DNA from: Rhynchopus sp. YZ270_cl-10
Lineage: Eukaryota; Euglenozoa; Diplonemea; Diplonemida; Diplonemidae
Direction: 5' to 3'
Length of the DNA stretch: 64,000 bases
Assembly: GCA_964035575.1 (NCBI GenBank)
Contig: OZ037869.1
Location: 806,001-870,000 of the forward strand
This document shows, piece by piece, positions 1-11,285 of this stretch. The notes beneath the pieces were generated by a model. It did no database searches, was not told the origin of the DNA, and saw only the letters and a list, made by a program, of their open reading frames with translations. Made by a program: the position numbers and the translations under genes. Position 1 is the first letter of the stretch, and every line of letters starts with the position of its first letter.

Positions 1-150
1 TTTTTTTTTTTAAAATACCGAATATCCGTATGACATTTAGTACTGAAAGATGGGTATGGCTGACCTGTATACACATCTAAAAAGGGGGGGGGGGGGAGGA
101 GAAAGGGGTATTGGGCAGAGGGGCTATACAGGGCGTGATAAAAGAGAAGT

Positions 151-182
151 TAATGCAAACGCCTCACTGGACCGGATGCATC
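151..182. repeat. Hairpin repeat, GCCTC family (family 4)
   Basis: The five bases ATGCA at 153-157 pair perfectly with TGCAT at 177-181 and enclose AAACGCCTCAC, a core shared with copies near 4620, 10040, 25670 and 58600. The outer stem of the other copies is AGTGC/GCACT, so this copy has a different but still paired stem. Confidence 0.45.
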
Positions 183-490
183 TTTTACATTCTCTGAAAA
201 CGTAAAGTGTTTTTTTTTTGTCAGCTTCACGTTGCCTGGTCATCTTAATAAAAAGAGGGGGTTCTACACACCCCACACTATGGGAATGCTTCCACGCAGG
301 CATTGTCCACAATGTATCACCATGTGTTAAAACACTCATTTGCTATATCAGGGGTATTTTTAGAGGGGGTTGGTGCTGAGGGCTGTCACACCACAACACA
401 GTTCTTTCCTTCTTCCTACATACCATCACCGTCACACACACCTCTTCTCGCTGTCTTCTTTCGGGGGGGAAAAGAAAAAGAAAAATGTAA

Positions 491-526
491 GATTAAACTA
501 AGCCTCTGTCGCTTAGTAACCTATTA
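491..526. repeat. Hairpin repeat, CTAAGC/GCTTAG type (family 2)
   Basis: CTAAGC (498-503) pairs with GCTTAG (511-516) around the loop CTCTGTC. The flanks resemble the family pattern AAGATGA before and TCACCTT after the inner stem, and an A-rich stretch follows. Function unknown. Confidence 0.5.
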
Positions 527-1101
527 AAAAAAAGCACACCGCTCGACTTTTCTCTTGAGATTTTGTTTTTTTTTTTTTAAATGCCCCGCTGAGAATGGGT
601 TCTGTACTCAATATTGTTTTGAAGACCCATTTTTTTTTTTTTACTACTCAGACGTTCAACAAAGAGAGGATAAAAAGAGTAGATGTAACGTGCTAAAAAA
701 ACGCAGCTCAGTCGGGGGGGGAAATAAATTAGAAGTTGAAAGATGAATATACCTCATGTGTATACCACATCTGGGAAGGAAGCAAGTATAGGAAACGCAT
801 TGTTATTTTATCTACATCATGTGGAAGTGGATGTAATCTTTTTTTATTCAAAAATCATCAAAAAAAAACATCAGGATAAAGAGAGGTAGTTTTTTGCATT
901 GTAATTTAAGTTTATGTATTTCTTGGGGAGCAGTCGATTATGGGTTGGAAAAGAATAGAGAGAATGTGTTTCGACACTGTGCTTTGCAGAAGATGCATAA
1001 CAAAATGATTACGACATATTTAAAAACAATACTGAAAAATAGAATTTACAAAAAAAAGAGGGAAAATAGGTTCTCACATAAAGAAAGCTTTTAAAAGCAT
1101 A

Positions 1102-1133
1102 AGATGGAGTTAAGCCTTGTGCTTAGTCACCTG
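1102..1133. repeat. Hairpin repeat, family 2
   Basis: TAAGC (1112-1116) pairs with GCTTA (1122-1126). The flanks are AAGATGG before and GTCACCT after, as in the copies near 3211, 32757, 40341 and 61403. Confidence 0.5.
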
Positions 1134-1751
1134 AAAAAGAGGAAAAAATAAGTAAACAAAAGTCAAAACACTCGCTTCTAACTAAATAGGTGAGAAAAAA
1201 AAAACAACCCAGTTTTCTAAATAAAGACGGTGCAGAGATCTATTTTAAAGAGAAAAAATGTTTAGAAAAAAGTATCATTTTCTTCCTAACTTAGAGGAGG
1301 GAAACAATTGAATGATGGACCTCTCGCACGAGATAAAACAAATAAGGGAGGGGTGGACTCGACGTTTAGATAAAAATGCCACCACATAGTTTTTCGATGT
1401 CCAATAGGATCTCAGTAAATATTATTAGATTTTTGCAAAAAAAAAAGTCAACAAAAACAAAAAACAAAAACTCAGGGAGGAAGAATTATCTGTTTATTTT
1501 AATTTTTTTTTTTTCTCTTTTTTTCACGCGGGGGCACTCATGATCATATGATAGTCGTGATCAAAGAGAAAAATAGCCCCTTTTTTCTTGAGCACGCTTA
1601 AACAAAACATCAAGAAACGCTAATGTGAGAAGAGGTGATTTTAAGAAAGGGATCGGCCTTTGAATGACCAAAATATCACCTATTCGTTTTTATCGTATTG
1701 GCACATCACCGAAGAGATGGTCACGTTACATCACCTTTTTAAAAAGTTTAC

Positions 1752-1784
1752 TTGAAATACAAAGCCCTCTCGTGACAATGTACC
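1752..1784. repeat. Hairpin repeat, family 3 (partial copy)
   Basis: The segment contains GAAATACAAAGCCCTCTCG followed by TGACAATGTACC. It matches the first half of the longer copies at about 8118 and 51026. Confidence 0.45.
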
Positions 1785-1879
1785 TAAATCTAAAACTTAA
1801 AAAAAAAAGGCTGGCAACTATAATACACGACAGTGAAGCAAATTAGTTGTATTGTAGATTTATTTGGGGGCTTCACTGC

Positions 1880-1990
1880 TGTAAGCAGAGTCCGCGGAAC
1901 ACCCCCGTTCACCCCGTCCCGGACGGGGGTCAATTATTTTCCAAAAACCGACCCCCGTCCCAAACCCCCGTCCAGGGACGGGGGTTTTGG
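1880..1990. repeat. C/G-rich palindromic cluster
   Basis: Alternating CCCCGTC and GACGGGG blocks form several nested palindromes within about 110 bases, against an AT-rich background. The cluster lies directly before the repeat that starts near 2048. Confidence 0.5.
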
Positions 1991-2047
1991 ATTTTTTTTT
2001 GGGGGGGAGGAGGGGCCCATATTATGGGGAATTTTTTGAGATACCAT

Positions 2048-2415
2048 CGAGCCGGACTCAATTGGTCAAACGTCGAAGGAAAAGGAAGCACGCAGCATGG
2101 CGAAAGGAAAAAAGTAGCGTACCGTGCGCCTGCGGCGCAAGCCTGCATCACACCATTCCCGTGACATTGTTTGCCTGTAAAAATGTACAATTTTAAGCGC
2201 ATTTTTTTGAAATGTTGCGTACCGTGGCTTCGCTTGGAACCTTTGGGTGACATACCGCCGTTTCTTTTGTAAAAAAACTGAGGTTACTGATAATTCGTGC
2301 ACCATGTGTGCCTGGTGCAAATATCAATAAAGTGCCGAACTCCGCCGTCGGATAACCGAGCAATTCTCACATTCCGCCGGAGGCCCCCAACTTGAGCTGG
2401 GGCTCGACCGAGTTT
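2048..2415. repeat. Dispersed repeat R2, copy 1
   Basis: This shares long blocks with 11286-11762: the rGTAGCGTACCGTGC..CTGCGGCGCAAG block, GAAATGTTGCGTACCGTGGC, AGTGCCGAACTCCGC, and ATTCTCACATTCCGCCGGAG. The GCGTACCGTGCGCCTGCGG block also occurs inside the hAT-like copies near 23510 and 24400, so the families are related or nested. I found no clear terminal repeats. It is probably a non-autonomous DNA transposon derivative. Confidence 0.55.
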
Positions 2416-3100
2416 TGATCTTCTTCTTCCTGTGACTAGCTTGTCAGCGGACGGAGAAAGCTCGGGAGAGGTTTTTTTTTTTTTTGTTTTTTGGGCGGGA
2501 CGGGGGTTGGAAGGGGGTGCATAATTAATTTTCGGGGGAGGTCCGCGGGCTCTGGCTGTAAGTCAACGGTGAAATCAAAAAGTAAAACCACAAAGCCATT
2601 TTTACTTCATTGTCGTGCAATCTGGAGGGGGTTTTTTTTTGAATCCTCCAGCCAGGCAAATCAAAATAAAGCAGGATCGGTAGGTAAATAAGGTTGTTTC
2701 GTTGATTCCACGTATAAAACGCTTTGTTTTTGGCTGATTGCACAGTCCTCCTGTTTGAGGGATGATTGGCGACCGTACCCGGAATACTATTTATCCTTTA
2801 AAGCAAGCTTCGTAGGAATAAGAAAAAAAATAAACACAACAAAAGGTGTCCAAAGGTGCGAAAAAGTATGCAATTTGGGTGTGCGCAAACAGATATTACG
2901 AACAGCGTTGGACAAAAAACTGTATCCTTGGAAGAGAGAGAGAAATATGAAAAAAAAAAAAACAAAAGAGAGAGAGAGAGAGAAAGAGAGAGGACATCAG
3001 GAACAAAAAAAAAAAAAAACACAAAACGCCATGTTTATTGTTTCCTTTGCACCTCTCCCTATGTGTATTGGTATGAATTTGTCAGCATTTTTTTTGTTTG

Positions 3101-3156
3101 TTTTTTTTAAACTTGGTTGTATTAGTGTAGACACCCGAGGATGAACTCCACTATAG
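3101..3156. repeat. Hairpin repeat, TAGTGTAG type (family 5)
   Basis: TAGTG (3123-3127) pairs with CACTA (3149-3153), with the inner segment CACCCGAGGATG. The leader ACTTGGTTGTATTAGTG recurs before the copies at 5865, 23880 and 26010. Confidence 0.5.
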
Positions 3157-3170
3157 TTTTTTTTTGTAAA

Positions 3171-3199
3171 AGATGAAATGTGTCTCTCAGACACATCAC
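3171..3199. repeat. Hairpin repeat, family 1/2 with perfect 8 bp stem
   Basis: ATGTGTCT (3178-3185) pairs perfectly with AGACACAT (3189-3196), leaving CTC as the loop. The flanks GATGA before and CACC after match family 2, but the inner stem sequence is completely different. Confidence 0.5.
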
Positions 3200-3210
3200 C
3201 AATAAGTTGG

Positions 3211-3243
3211 TAAGATGATCGTAAGCCTCGCAGTGCTTAGATG
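3211..3243. repeat. Hairpin repeat, family 2
   Basis: TAAGC (3222-3226) pairs with GCTTA (3235-3239), and AAGATGATC precedes. It lies about 10 bases after the family 1/2 hairpin, so the two form a tandem pair. Confidence 0.45.
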
Positions 3244-4615
3244 AACTTTATGCAATTAAGACGTGACGCGCCACGTGAACGACGCGAATAAAACGTAAAA
3301 AAAAAAACAAAACGAAAAAGAGACATGCTATTTAATCAATAAAGAATCTTGCAAAAAATCAACTTTTAAAAAAAATCTTCAAGAGGTCGGCGGTGTTTTT
3401 TTTTCTTCTAAGAATTGGGACAAAAATAGTGAAGTTGCAAACATCTCTGAGATGAATACACTAACACTCCATAGGGGTTTTCAAACCCGCAAAAAAAAAA
3501 AAAAATCAAAAAAAGAAGAAGAAGAGGGGGAGAGAGAGAGAGAGGCAGGGATAACGAAAAGGCAAATAAGGTGCGAACAAGGGCGGGGACTGTGGATGGT
3601 GTGAGTCTCGAGTTCCTTTTTTTCCTCTCTGTTAACACCTTTTTTCCCCCCCCTCCTCCTGGATCGATGATAACTGCGTTTTTTTTTTTTTTTTTTCCTT
3701 TTTTTTTTTTTCAATCATTTTCCGAAGATAGAGGGTAAAATATACCCCCTTCGCGTATTGTATGATTTTTACATTTCTCAGAAAATCGGGGGAAAAAGGG
3801 GAAATAGGTGTTTGTTTCAGCTGCAGAACCCCTAGAGCCACTGCCCTCTCCAGTGCGTACCGTATTTAGTTTTGTTTTCTTTTTTTTTTCTCATTTAAAT
3901 CGTGCATCATCGAGTAACTAGCTACTATTTTTAAAACGATTGTCTCAAGGTGAGACGAAGCCTTCTGACGGCATTTTTCAACAAAAAAAAATGGGGGATG
4001 AAGGATATTACTCAAGCTCCTTAATGGACTGCTAAGCCACTAAATTGATTAAGAGGGATTCCCTCCACAAAAAAAGACCCAAAAGTAACCACGGCAAGCT
4101 TTCAGACGCTTCCATAGGAAAAGAAAACTTTTTTTTTTCTTTTTTCATTTCCTTGTTAGTGCAGTTAGAGCGTGAGAAATGGGGAGGGGGGTGGGGAGGT
4201 GGGCAATAGAAGCACGGTTACGTGAAATGTGGGGGTAGCGGGGCGGGGGGGTGGTGATAGCTGAATGGAAAAAGAAATAGAAGAAAAAAAAACGCTTGAA
4301 AAGAATGAATCATGTGCCTCCTGTGCATCATAAAAAGGGGTGGGGGGGGGAATGACTTTTTCCACTCTTCGTTGTGGAAGGGCATCTTGTCTCTGCAGTA
4401 GTATTGGGCAATGGGGAAGAAAATTTTAAAAAAAAAAAAAATTGAAAAGATGAATCTCGTGGACATATCTTTCAAAAAAGAAAGTAACAAAATGAAGTTA
4501 TAAAAAGGTGGGATGAAATGTGTGAGAATACTTGGAATAGACTGACACATACATAAAAAAAACAACTGCAAAGAGAGACTAGAGAGAAGAGAAGAAGCCA
4601 AAAATAAAATAAAAC

Positions 4616-4693
4616 TTGATAGTGCAAACGCCTCTAGGGCGCAGGTACTGACCTTAAAAAACAACAAGTGTGTCTCTTGTGTACACACATCTA
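4616..4693. repeat. Tandem pair of hairpin repeats (families 4 and 1)
   Basis: AGTGC (4621-4625) can pair with GTACT (4645-4649, one G-U) around AAACGCCTC. Sixteen bases later GTGTGT (4668-4673) pairs with ACACAC (4683-4688) around a CTCTTG loop. A similar family 4 plus family 1 pair occurs at 10255-10410. Confidence 0.45.
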
Positions 4694-5854
4694 AAAAATC
4701 TGGGTGGTATGTGTTTTTTTTTTTTCCGATTCAAAAAAAAAAATCCGGTTTTTAGGGCAGCGCAATTTTTTTTAATTGCATAGCACACTCTCGTGCAACA
4801 AAACACGAAATAGAAGATAAAAATTTAAAAAAACCGGCCTTTCGGGATTTTCAGGATATGGGGAGAAAGGGAAAAAAAAACTGGAAACAAAATGACAACT
4901 TATGAGATGAATGCACCGTCTCTATGTGTTCACCTTACAATGATATCAAAATGAAAACAGGGGGGTTCTCGTTTCTCGCTCCAGTTTTGTTGTGATTTTT
5001 TTTTAGAAAAAAACAACCTGCCAAAACACCAAAAAAAAATCCATTTGGGCAAACAAAGGTATACTTCTCTTCTGAATAGAGTTAACTCTTGAAAAAGAAA
5101 AAAAATGAATGTTTTCCCTTCACCTTTATGGTGTGGCGCACCTGACGATTTAAACCCCTTTTGGGCCTTTCTTGGGCCATCCAAAAACCGCAAAATGCGA
5201 AATGCGCTACACCACTTTAGTTTTTCTTTTGTCCTTCATTCTCGAAGGAGTGAAGCTTCAGAAGAACCATCAGGTGGTTTTTGAAGAAACGAAAAAAAAA
5301 AGGAGGTTTTTTTATCAAGATAATCCGAAAGCCTTAGCCACCTACAACCAATCTGATTGGATTTTAGGTCTAACACGACTCATGGGTAAAGCAAAAAGGT
5401 ATTTCAAAAAAAAAAAAAAAAAAAAAAAGCGATTGGGGAAGGATAAGAGGGTAAGGGAATGACGAGAAAAAAAAATTTTATGAATCAGCTTCTCGTTCCT
5501 TCGGTATCTTGAAATGGGGAATTGGGGACGTAATAGAATGATAAAGGGAAGTACGATGAGGGTTTAAAAAAAGGGGAGAAAAAAAGGAAAAAAAAAAAAC
5601 ACACTGAGAAAAAATGACATTTCGCGTACTTCAAAAAGGTGGCACTATTTTGAAAACTTCATAACAGTGGAAGATCACTATATTATTGGAATCGTATTGG
5701 CAATCACCCAAAAAACCCCAATAGGTTGGGGGTTCTATACGCAATGTCACATTGAAAGTATTTTTCTTTTTGCCCTTTTTTTTTTTCTTCAAATTGACAA
5801 CTTCATTGTGCTTTCCCATTTTTTAAAAATAACAGGGATACTCAGTGTTTTTTT

Positions 5855-5900
5855 CTTTGAAAACTTGGTGGTATTTAGTGGTCATCCCGAGGATGCACTT
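5855..5900. repeat. Hairpin repeat, family 5
   Basis: CATCC (5883-5887) pairs with GGATG (5891-5895) around CGA. The leader GAAAACTTGGTGGTATTTAG matches other family 5 copies. Confidence 0.45.
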
Positions 5901-6587
5901 TTATGGGAAAGGAAGGGGGCTGATGGGAAGGGGGTGGCGGGGAACAAAGGAAAAACAAAAAATGGTCGTTTGGGTAGGGAGGTTTGGGGAGGAGGGGGGT
6001 ATGCAAAGTTGGTTGGGAGGGAAGGGGAGGGAGGGCGTTTTCTCTGACCAAAACAATGGAGGGAAGACCACCAATCTTTTTTTTTTAGCTCAGTCCTTAT
6101 CTTAATCACCTACAATGATTAAGATATGATTTTTGTCGGTTTGTGGATTATTTTTTTTGGTGAAAATTGCCCCATCTCTTGCAAAATTCCCCATATTTTT
6201 TTTTTGTATCGAAAATGGTTTGGGGATCTTGTACAAAAATTTAAGTTGCATAATAAGTCTCGCTTAAAAAAAAAGGGGTTAATGTATAAAACAATGCAAA
6301 TGAAACTATAGTTTAAATTCCGATGGATTTATATAATAAAAAAAAGAACACATTGATGTTGAAAAATGCGGATAATATAAAGGGGGCGTCACATCTGCTT
6401 GCAAGGTGGGGAGAGGGAAAAAAAAGCACTCTTCATTTTTTTTTTTTTGAAGTCCCAAAAAAAAAGGGAGCAATGGATGAAGGTGTATTGAGATGGGATG
6501 CAGTTTCGGGGTACTTTCAGAGGTTAATAGTGGCCCGGGCCTAGCTTTTTTTGTTTGTTTGAGAAAGTGGAGTAGAGCCACCTAATT

Positions 6588-6685
6588 TTTACCCCGCGTA
6601 TAGGCGGGTAAAGGCGTGTATAGGCGCGTATAGGGCCATATAGGACCGTCCGTAAACGCCTTTATGCGCCTTTTCACGGGGTAAA
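6588..6685. mobile_element. Short MITE-like inverted repeat, 98 bp
   Basis: TTTACCCCG at 6588-6596 is the reverse complement of CGGGGTAAA at 6677-6685. The inside is GC-rich with repeated GTATAGGCG and GTAAAGGCG motifs and partial internal symmetry. It has no coding capacity, and target duplications are not obvious. Confidence 0.5.
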
Positions 6686-6914
6686 CATCAGATGGCAGAG
6701 TGTAAAACACAGAAGAACGACAAAAAAAAAAAAAAGAAAAGAAAAAACAGCAAATCGCTTAGGGTGGACATCACCACCCAGCTTTTTGACAAAAGAGATA
6801 ATAATGAACGTAAAAAGAAAAAAATTGGTGAAAAAGATAAAACGGGCAAGGAACAAAAGACCCCGCTAAATCCTCTTCAGTCGTAGCGTAGAAGACAGTC
6901 CTCAACCCCGCTGA

Positions 6915-7046
6915 CGTAATGGTGGCAGTATTGTGATGGGGGCCAACCCATTGGAATACGCAAAATACATCAAAATACACGTGTATTTTGATGTATTTTG
7001 CGTATTCCAATGGGTTGGCCCCCATCACAATACTACCACCATTACG
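6915..7046. mobile_element. Near-perfect 132 bp palindrome with CTGA target duplication
   Basis: Two 66-base arms meet without a spacer between 6980 and 6981 and differ at only one position (in the GTGGCAG/CTACCAC segment). CTGA occurs directly on both sides (6911-6914 and 7047-7050), which suggests a 4 bp target-site duplication and thus a mobile foldback element. Confidence 0.65.
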
Positions 7047-7149
7047 CTGACTGCCTCCAAATTCTTTTTCAGAGAGAAAAAAAAAGAGTAAAAAAAAGGT
7101 TGCTTCTAAAATGTAATGTCTATTGAGGGCTTTTTTTGTTAGTTTCTTT

Positions 7150-7179
7150 GGGTTCAGATTTTTTAAAAAGTCTGAACCC
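7150..7179. repeat. Hairpin with T/A-rich loop
   Basis: GGGTTCAGA (7150-7158) pairs perfectly with TCTGAACCC (7171-7179), and the T and A runs between them can extend the stem. I saw no second copy. Confidence 0.4.
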
Positions 7180-7654
7180 GAATTCTTGTTTTAAAAAAAT
7201 ACAAAAGAAAGAAGGTTTGAAGCTGAATGGCCCCAGCCAAGGACGCAAACATCTTACAGTCATCTTTCGCACGAAGTTTTGTTAAGGTAAAGTTTGAAGA
7301 TACAAAACACACAAAAAAAATAAAAAAAAAAATGGCACGACGGACAATAAAGAAAGCAGGGGGCAGAACACATACTTCCGCTAGGCTTTTGAAAAGGCGC
7401 TTACAAGAAAGCGCCCCTTTTTTGATAAATCAGGTTTTTTCGAAAAAAAAAAATAAGACTCCCGAACTACCCTTTTTCCATTGTTGGTAATCAACAAGCA
7501 ATTATCAAAAATAGCACATGACGGACAGTACGTGGGAAGACGAGAACTTCCGTATTTGCTCTAACTTCTCATTGTGCAACATTTTTTTTTAATGTATGAA
7601 GAAAAAGAAAAGAAAGGTATTTCAACCTATGCATTCAATAAAATGAAAAGTTTA

Positions 7655-7683
7655 GAAGATGGTCCTAAGTCTCTTGGTCACCT
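7655..7683. repeat. Hairpin repeat, family 2 (degenerate)
   Basis: GAAGATGGTCCTAAGTCTCT followed by TGGTCACCTT has both family flanks and the CTCT loop. The inner stem CCTAAG/CTTGG has one base missing. Confidence 0.4.
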
Positions 7684-8117
7684 TGATCACATTCGTTATC
7701 GCTTGAAAACATAGGTATGAAAAGAAAAGAATACGCAAAAAACCTCTTGGGGTGAGAGATAGATAAGGAGAAGACCCCAATAGACTTGGTAGATGAAAGT
7801 TGAAGAAGGAAGAAGAGAAAAAGAAAAAGAAAAAAAGAGGGAGAGACTATTCTCCATTTCCATTTATTTTCCTCTCTGTTTTCTTGCAAAAAAAAGAGAC
7901 GGAAAAAAAGGGACGCAGTGAATATCCCACCCACTCTCAACTTCTTCCTGTGATTCCTGATTTTTTTTGGGCAATTTCAGCTATTTTGTTAAATATATTT
8001 CCGTCACCAAAACGAAACAGTGTTTTCCTTATATTTTCTTCAAGGTGGTGGAAGATGGTTTTCTATTTAATTTGTATCTTCGAGAGGAAGAATTCAGAAG
8101 AAAACAATAAAAAATTG

Positions 8118-8210
8118 ACTTAAAATACAAAGCCCTCTCTCATGACAGTGTATCTTTTTGTACATGATTGGTGCACCTTTGGGTGGACCCCAATCATGCA
8201 AAAGTCCTAC
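8118..8210. repeat. Hairpin repeat, family 3 (full copy)
   Basis: ATACA and TGTAT enclose AAGCCCTCTC. A second stem, CATGATTGG (8163-8171) with CCAATCATG (about 8190-8198), follows. The copy at 51026-51117 has the same order of blocks but the second stem is GGATGT/ACATCC, a compensated replacement. Confidence 0.5.
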
Positions 8211-8263
8211 AAAAAGAGAGAAAAAAAATACCACTGAAATTACCCTTCAAAATTGAAAAGATT

Positions 8264-8290
8264 GAATGCGCGTCTCGTGCATACACATCT
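8264..8290. repeat. Hairpin repeat, family 1
   Basis: ATGCGCG pairs with CGTGCAT (one G-U) around TCT, and ACACATCT follows. It belongs with copies near 10384, 17621, 38258 and 41688. Confidence 0.4.
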
Positions 8291-8534
8291 ATAAAAAATA
8301 AAAAAAAATGAAACAAAAAATATGATTCCTGTTTGTCTGTGTTTTTCTTTTTTTTTCTTTCTTTTGTTTTGAATTCAACGTACGGAGCGACTCCATGCGT
8401 ATAAGCACAGCCCTGTATGTGTTGTTTAAAAAAAAAAAATGCGACCCATCAAGGTAGGTAGTTTATGAGAGAACTCCCTTCAAACGGAGAATAATCTCAT
8501 TTTTTTTTTTTTTTTTTTTGCGAAAATCACATCA

Positions 8535-8573
8535 TCTATTGTAGTGCAGACATCCGAAGGATGAACTCTACAT
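8535..8573. repeat. Hairpin repeat, family 5
   Basis: CATCC (8551-8555) pairs perfectly with GGATG (8559-8563) around GAA, inside an outer GTAGTGCAG..CTCTAC arrangement. Confidence 0.5.
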
Positions 8574-8579
8574 CTTTTT

Positions 8580-8642
8580 TTTGTGGAAATTGGAGTAGTG
8601 TAGTTTGCCTTGGCTTGGTGTTGCCACAGTTGTGCACATCTC
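8580..8642. repeat. Dispersed repeat family 6
   Basis: The segment GGAGTAGTGTAG, then TTGCC, GTTGCCACAGTTGTGC, recurs at 62515-62575 in the same order, with shorter relatives near 12628, 26205, 35478 and 63652. The leader (T-run, then GAAATTGG or GATAAATTG) resembles that of family 5. Confidence 0.45.
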
Positions 8643-8764
8643 CATTTTTTAAAATACTTGGCACTTCACTCTCATCACTATAGCGCTGCCCGAGGCAGTG
8701 TGACAGTACCCAGAGTAAACACGGGGTTGGATAATCAACCAAATTTTTTGATGAGTAGACCCCA

Positions 8765-8845
8765 ACAGGTTTTTGGTGATTTTCACCACCGTGTCTTCTC
8801 GACTGTTTTGCCCTTTAAGGAGTTCACGTAGCGTGATGACTCCAA
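8765..8845 (+). repeat. Dispersed repeat R4, copy 1
   Basis: CAGGTTTTTGGTGATTTTCA, then CGTGTCTTC, CGACTGTTTTGCCCTTTAAG and GAGTTCACG match the reverse complement of 60424-60503 with few changes. Its origin is unknown. One frame of both copies reads QQVFGDFHHRVF, so it may be a decayed coding fragment. Confidence 0.5.
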
Positions 8846-9532
8846 GCCAATTCATGATATGCATTGTACGTTACATTTCAGAAGATTGCTGAATAGAGGA
8901 ATGAATTGGGCATGAGCGAGACACAAAAAAAAAAGGTCACAAAAATAGTTGGATTTTCTGGACCTACCAAAGGGATATATTACAAACAGGCAAACCTCAA
9001 GACGGTGAGCTCTGGTCTGTCTGCCCTTTTGCAATATTTTTTTTATAACAAAACTGTTGTGTAAGGGTGTGGAAATGTACAATGTATTTTTTGTTTTTGT
9101 TTTTTTTCGTTGATCATGGATACACAAAGTACTTACTTTTTTCTCGCGTACTTCAAGTATTTGATACGAAAGAAAAAAGGGGGGTGTCAAGTACTTTCTT
9201 TTAGTACTTTTTCCTTTCAAGTACTTTGTACAATCCATAGTTGATGTGAATTTTTCAAGAAGGTTTCGGTGCTTTTTTTTTGTGGTTTTGACAAACCTCA
9301 CCGAATAATATTAGGGGGGAAATGCGCTTTCTGTGTTTTATTGGCGTGAAAAAATATATCAGAATTTTTTTGAGGGGGATCCTTGCAAGGCAAAAATGGT
9401 AAGAAGAAAAAAAAAGCAGAAGAAATTTTGTCAGACGAAATATGCCGTGTCTCAAGAGGTAACGAGGCACACCCATCTCCAAAAGAAAAACAGCACTGCA
9501 ACGTCATGCATCCAGATCGCATTTCATAGTAT

Positions 9533-9590
9533 GTTGTGAGTTAGCTACTGAATGATACAGCTATCCTATAAGGGTGCTGCTATCGGGAGA
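9533..9590. repeat. Dispersed repeat family 7
   Basis: It begins TTGTGAGTTAGCTACT, as does the segment at 13933. The following bases differ but both can fold. Function unknown. Confidence 0.35.
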
Positions 9591-9831
9591 AAAAAAAAAC
9601 ACCCGATTTCAATCAAAAGCGATGAGCAAAATAAAAAGAGAAAAAAAAAGAGATTTTTTTTTTTAGGTTATGACGTAAGCGTCTCTGCGCGACACCTTCG
9701 AAAATAGGAAAAATATTCTGGAATACAGTCTTCAGTCTATCAGATGCAAAGACATCTCGCGAGACAAACAGACTTCGTACAGCAGAACACTGTCGCTTAG
9801 AGGTATTATTAATAAAACAAAGGTGTCATAG

Positions 9832-9902
9832 ATATGCACAAAATGCCTCTGGGACAGCAGGCACTGACACTCGACAGGGTTATCGAACCCCCAGAGTGTT
9901 GC
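9832..9902 (-). repeat. Family 4 repeat with tRNA T-arm-like end
   Basis: Read on the minus strand it contains GGGGGTTCGATAACCC, close to a tRNA T-arm (RNA polymerase III B box), followed by TCAGTGCCTGC and CCCAGAGGC. The same order occurs at 25658-25735 and 58591-58660. A tRNA-derived SINE is the likeliest known comparison. Confidence 0.4.
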
Positions 9903-9928
9903 GCTTAAAGGAAGAGAAGTCGGGTAGG

Positions 9929-9961
9929 ATGAACCATAGCTTCTCATGCTTGATCACCTTT
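9929..9961. repeat. Hairpin repeat, family 2 (degenerate)
   Basis: GGATGAACCATAGCTTCTCA followed by TGCTTGATCACCTT has the family flanks and a CTC-containing loop. The inner stem is imperfect. Confidence 0.35.
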
Positions 9962-10039
9962 TAACAAAACCATTGCCCTCATTATTGTAAAAGATTTTTT
10001 TTTTAAAGAGAATTGTTTATGTAACTGTCGGTAATCACG

Positions 10040-10080
10040 ACAAAGTTGAAAGTGCAAAGCGCCTCACCGTATCGGCGGAC
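10040..10080. repeat. Hairpin repeat, family 4
   Basis: GTTGAAAGTGCAAAGCGCCT followed by CACCG and CGGCGG matches the 25658 and 35821 copies. Confidence 0.4.
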
Positions 10081-10254
10081 TGAAGGATTTTGTAAAAATG
10101 AACCATATTTAGTCATAAAAAGGGTGGAGGAAACCCATTAACTAAATTGAAAACGCCCCCCTTATAGGGGGCGGATGTGGGTTCTTACAGAAAAACAATA
10201 ATATAGGGGAGGAAAAAAATGCACAAAACGAGATGAAACAAACAAACGAGTAGT

Positions 10255-10410
10255 TGATCAGTGCAAACGCCGGGACAGTAGGCACTGAAGAAGGTTGGGG
10301 GATAGGGGTTTTGCTGCATTGATATAGAGGGAATGCAGGAACCGAAGGGGAAAAAAAGGAAAAGAAAATTTGAAAGATTTTAGGTGCCTCTCTGTGCACA
10401 CACATCCAAA
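10255..10410. repeat. Family 4 plus family 1 hairpins
   Basis: AGTGC (10260-10264) pairs with GCACT (10282-10286). About 100 bases later GTGC (10384-10387) pairs with GCAC (10396-10399) around CTCTCT, followed by ACACATCC. Confidence 0.45.
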
Positions 10411-11285
10411 AACAAAAAAACAAAACAAAAAAAAGACCAAAAATATACACAAAACGTCTGAATTACCTGATAGCGGGAAAAAAAAACGTTTAAACTTTTG
10501 TTGCTTTTTTTTTTGAATAAAAGGGATAAAATGTTTGATAGAAAACAGTGCAAATGAGCAGATTTCTTACATTCCTCTCTTCCCCTTTATTTTTCTTTTT
10601 TTCTTTTTGTGCTAACGTTAGGCATGTAGGAGTACCTGATTGACAAGGCAATCTGCTGGCAAATATTTTTTTTCTCTTTTTCCTCCCCCCAAACCAGGGT
10701 AGATCCTTAGCGAAAGTGAAAATAAGGATTCGAGATTTTTTATTTTTTTTTCCTTTTTTTTTTTCCTTTTTTCTCTGGCTCATTTTTTTGGTTACCTACT
10801 AATTTCCAGCCACAGAGTGGCACCACCACGGTCCGCAATCGATCCGGAAAGTCAAAATAAGGGGGAAACCGAAAGGAAAAAAAGTAAAAGTTCGCTACCG
10901 TTTTTTTGGCTGGCCTTCGGCCCGCCAATGCCCCTTTAATATTTGTCTTCACTTCATAAGACAGGACCAATGAGTGTCAATTTTCAGTGTCACCTTGCAT
11001 AAGACAATTTTGAAGCATATTTTTGAAGAACACAATTACTATGTCCACAACTTAATTTTTGGTGGGATTTTGAACTTTGCCCAAAAACTGCGAAAAAAAA
11101 TTTCCGCTCGCTGCGCTCGCGGAGGTTCACCCAATGCGGTCTCGCCTACGCAAACTGCTGGTGCATCGGCACTACCTATTTAATTTTGATAATTTTCTTG
11201 CTAATGCCGGGCACTACCACTTTTTTTCAGAATGTTTCTAGAAAGTATTCCCCTTGTCAGAGGGCGCAGTGTCCGACAAGGGTCA

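Noticed and set aside
491-526. Histone mRNA 3' hairpin
   Set aside because: The stem-loop (CTAAGC, seven-base loop) does not match the six-pair, four-base-loop histone consensus, and no histone gene lies upstream.
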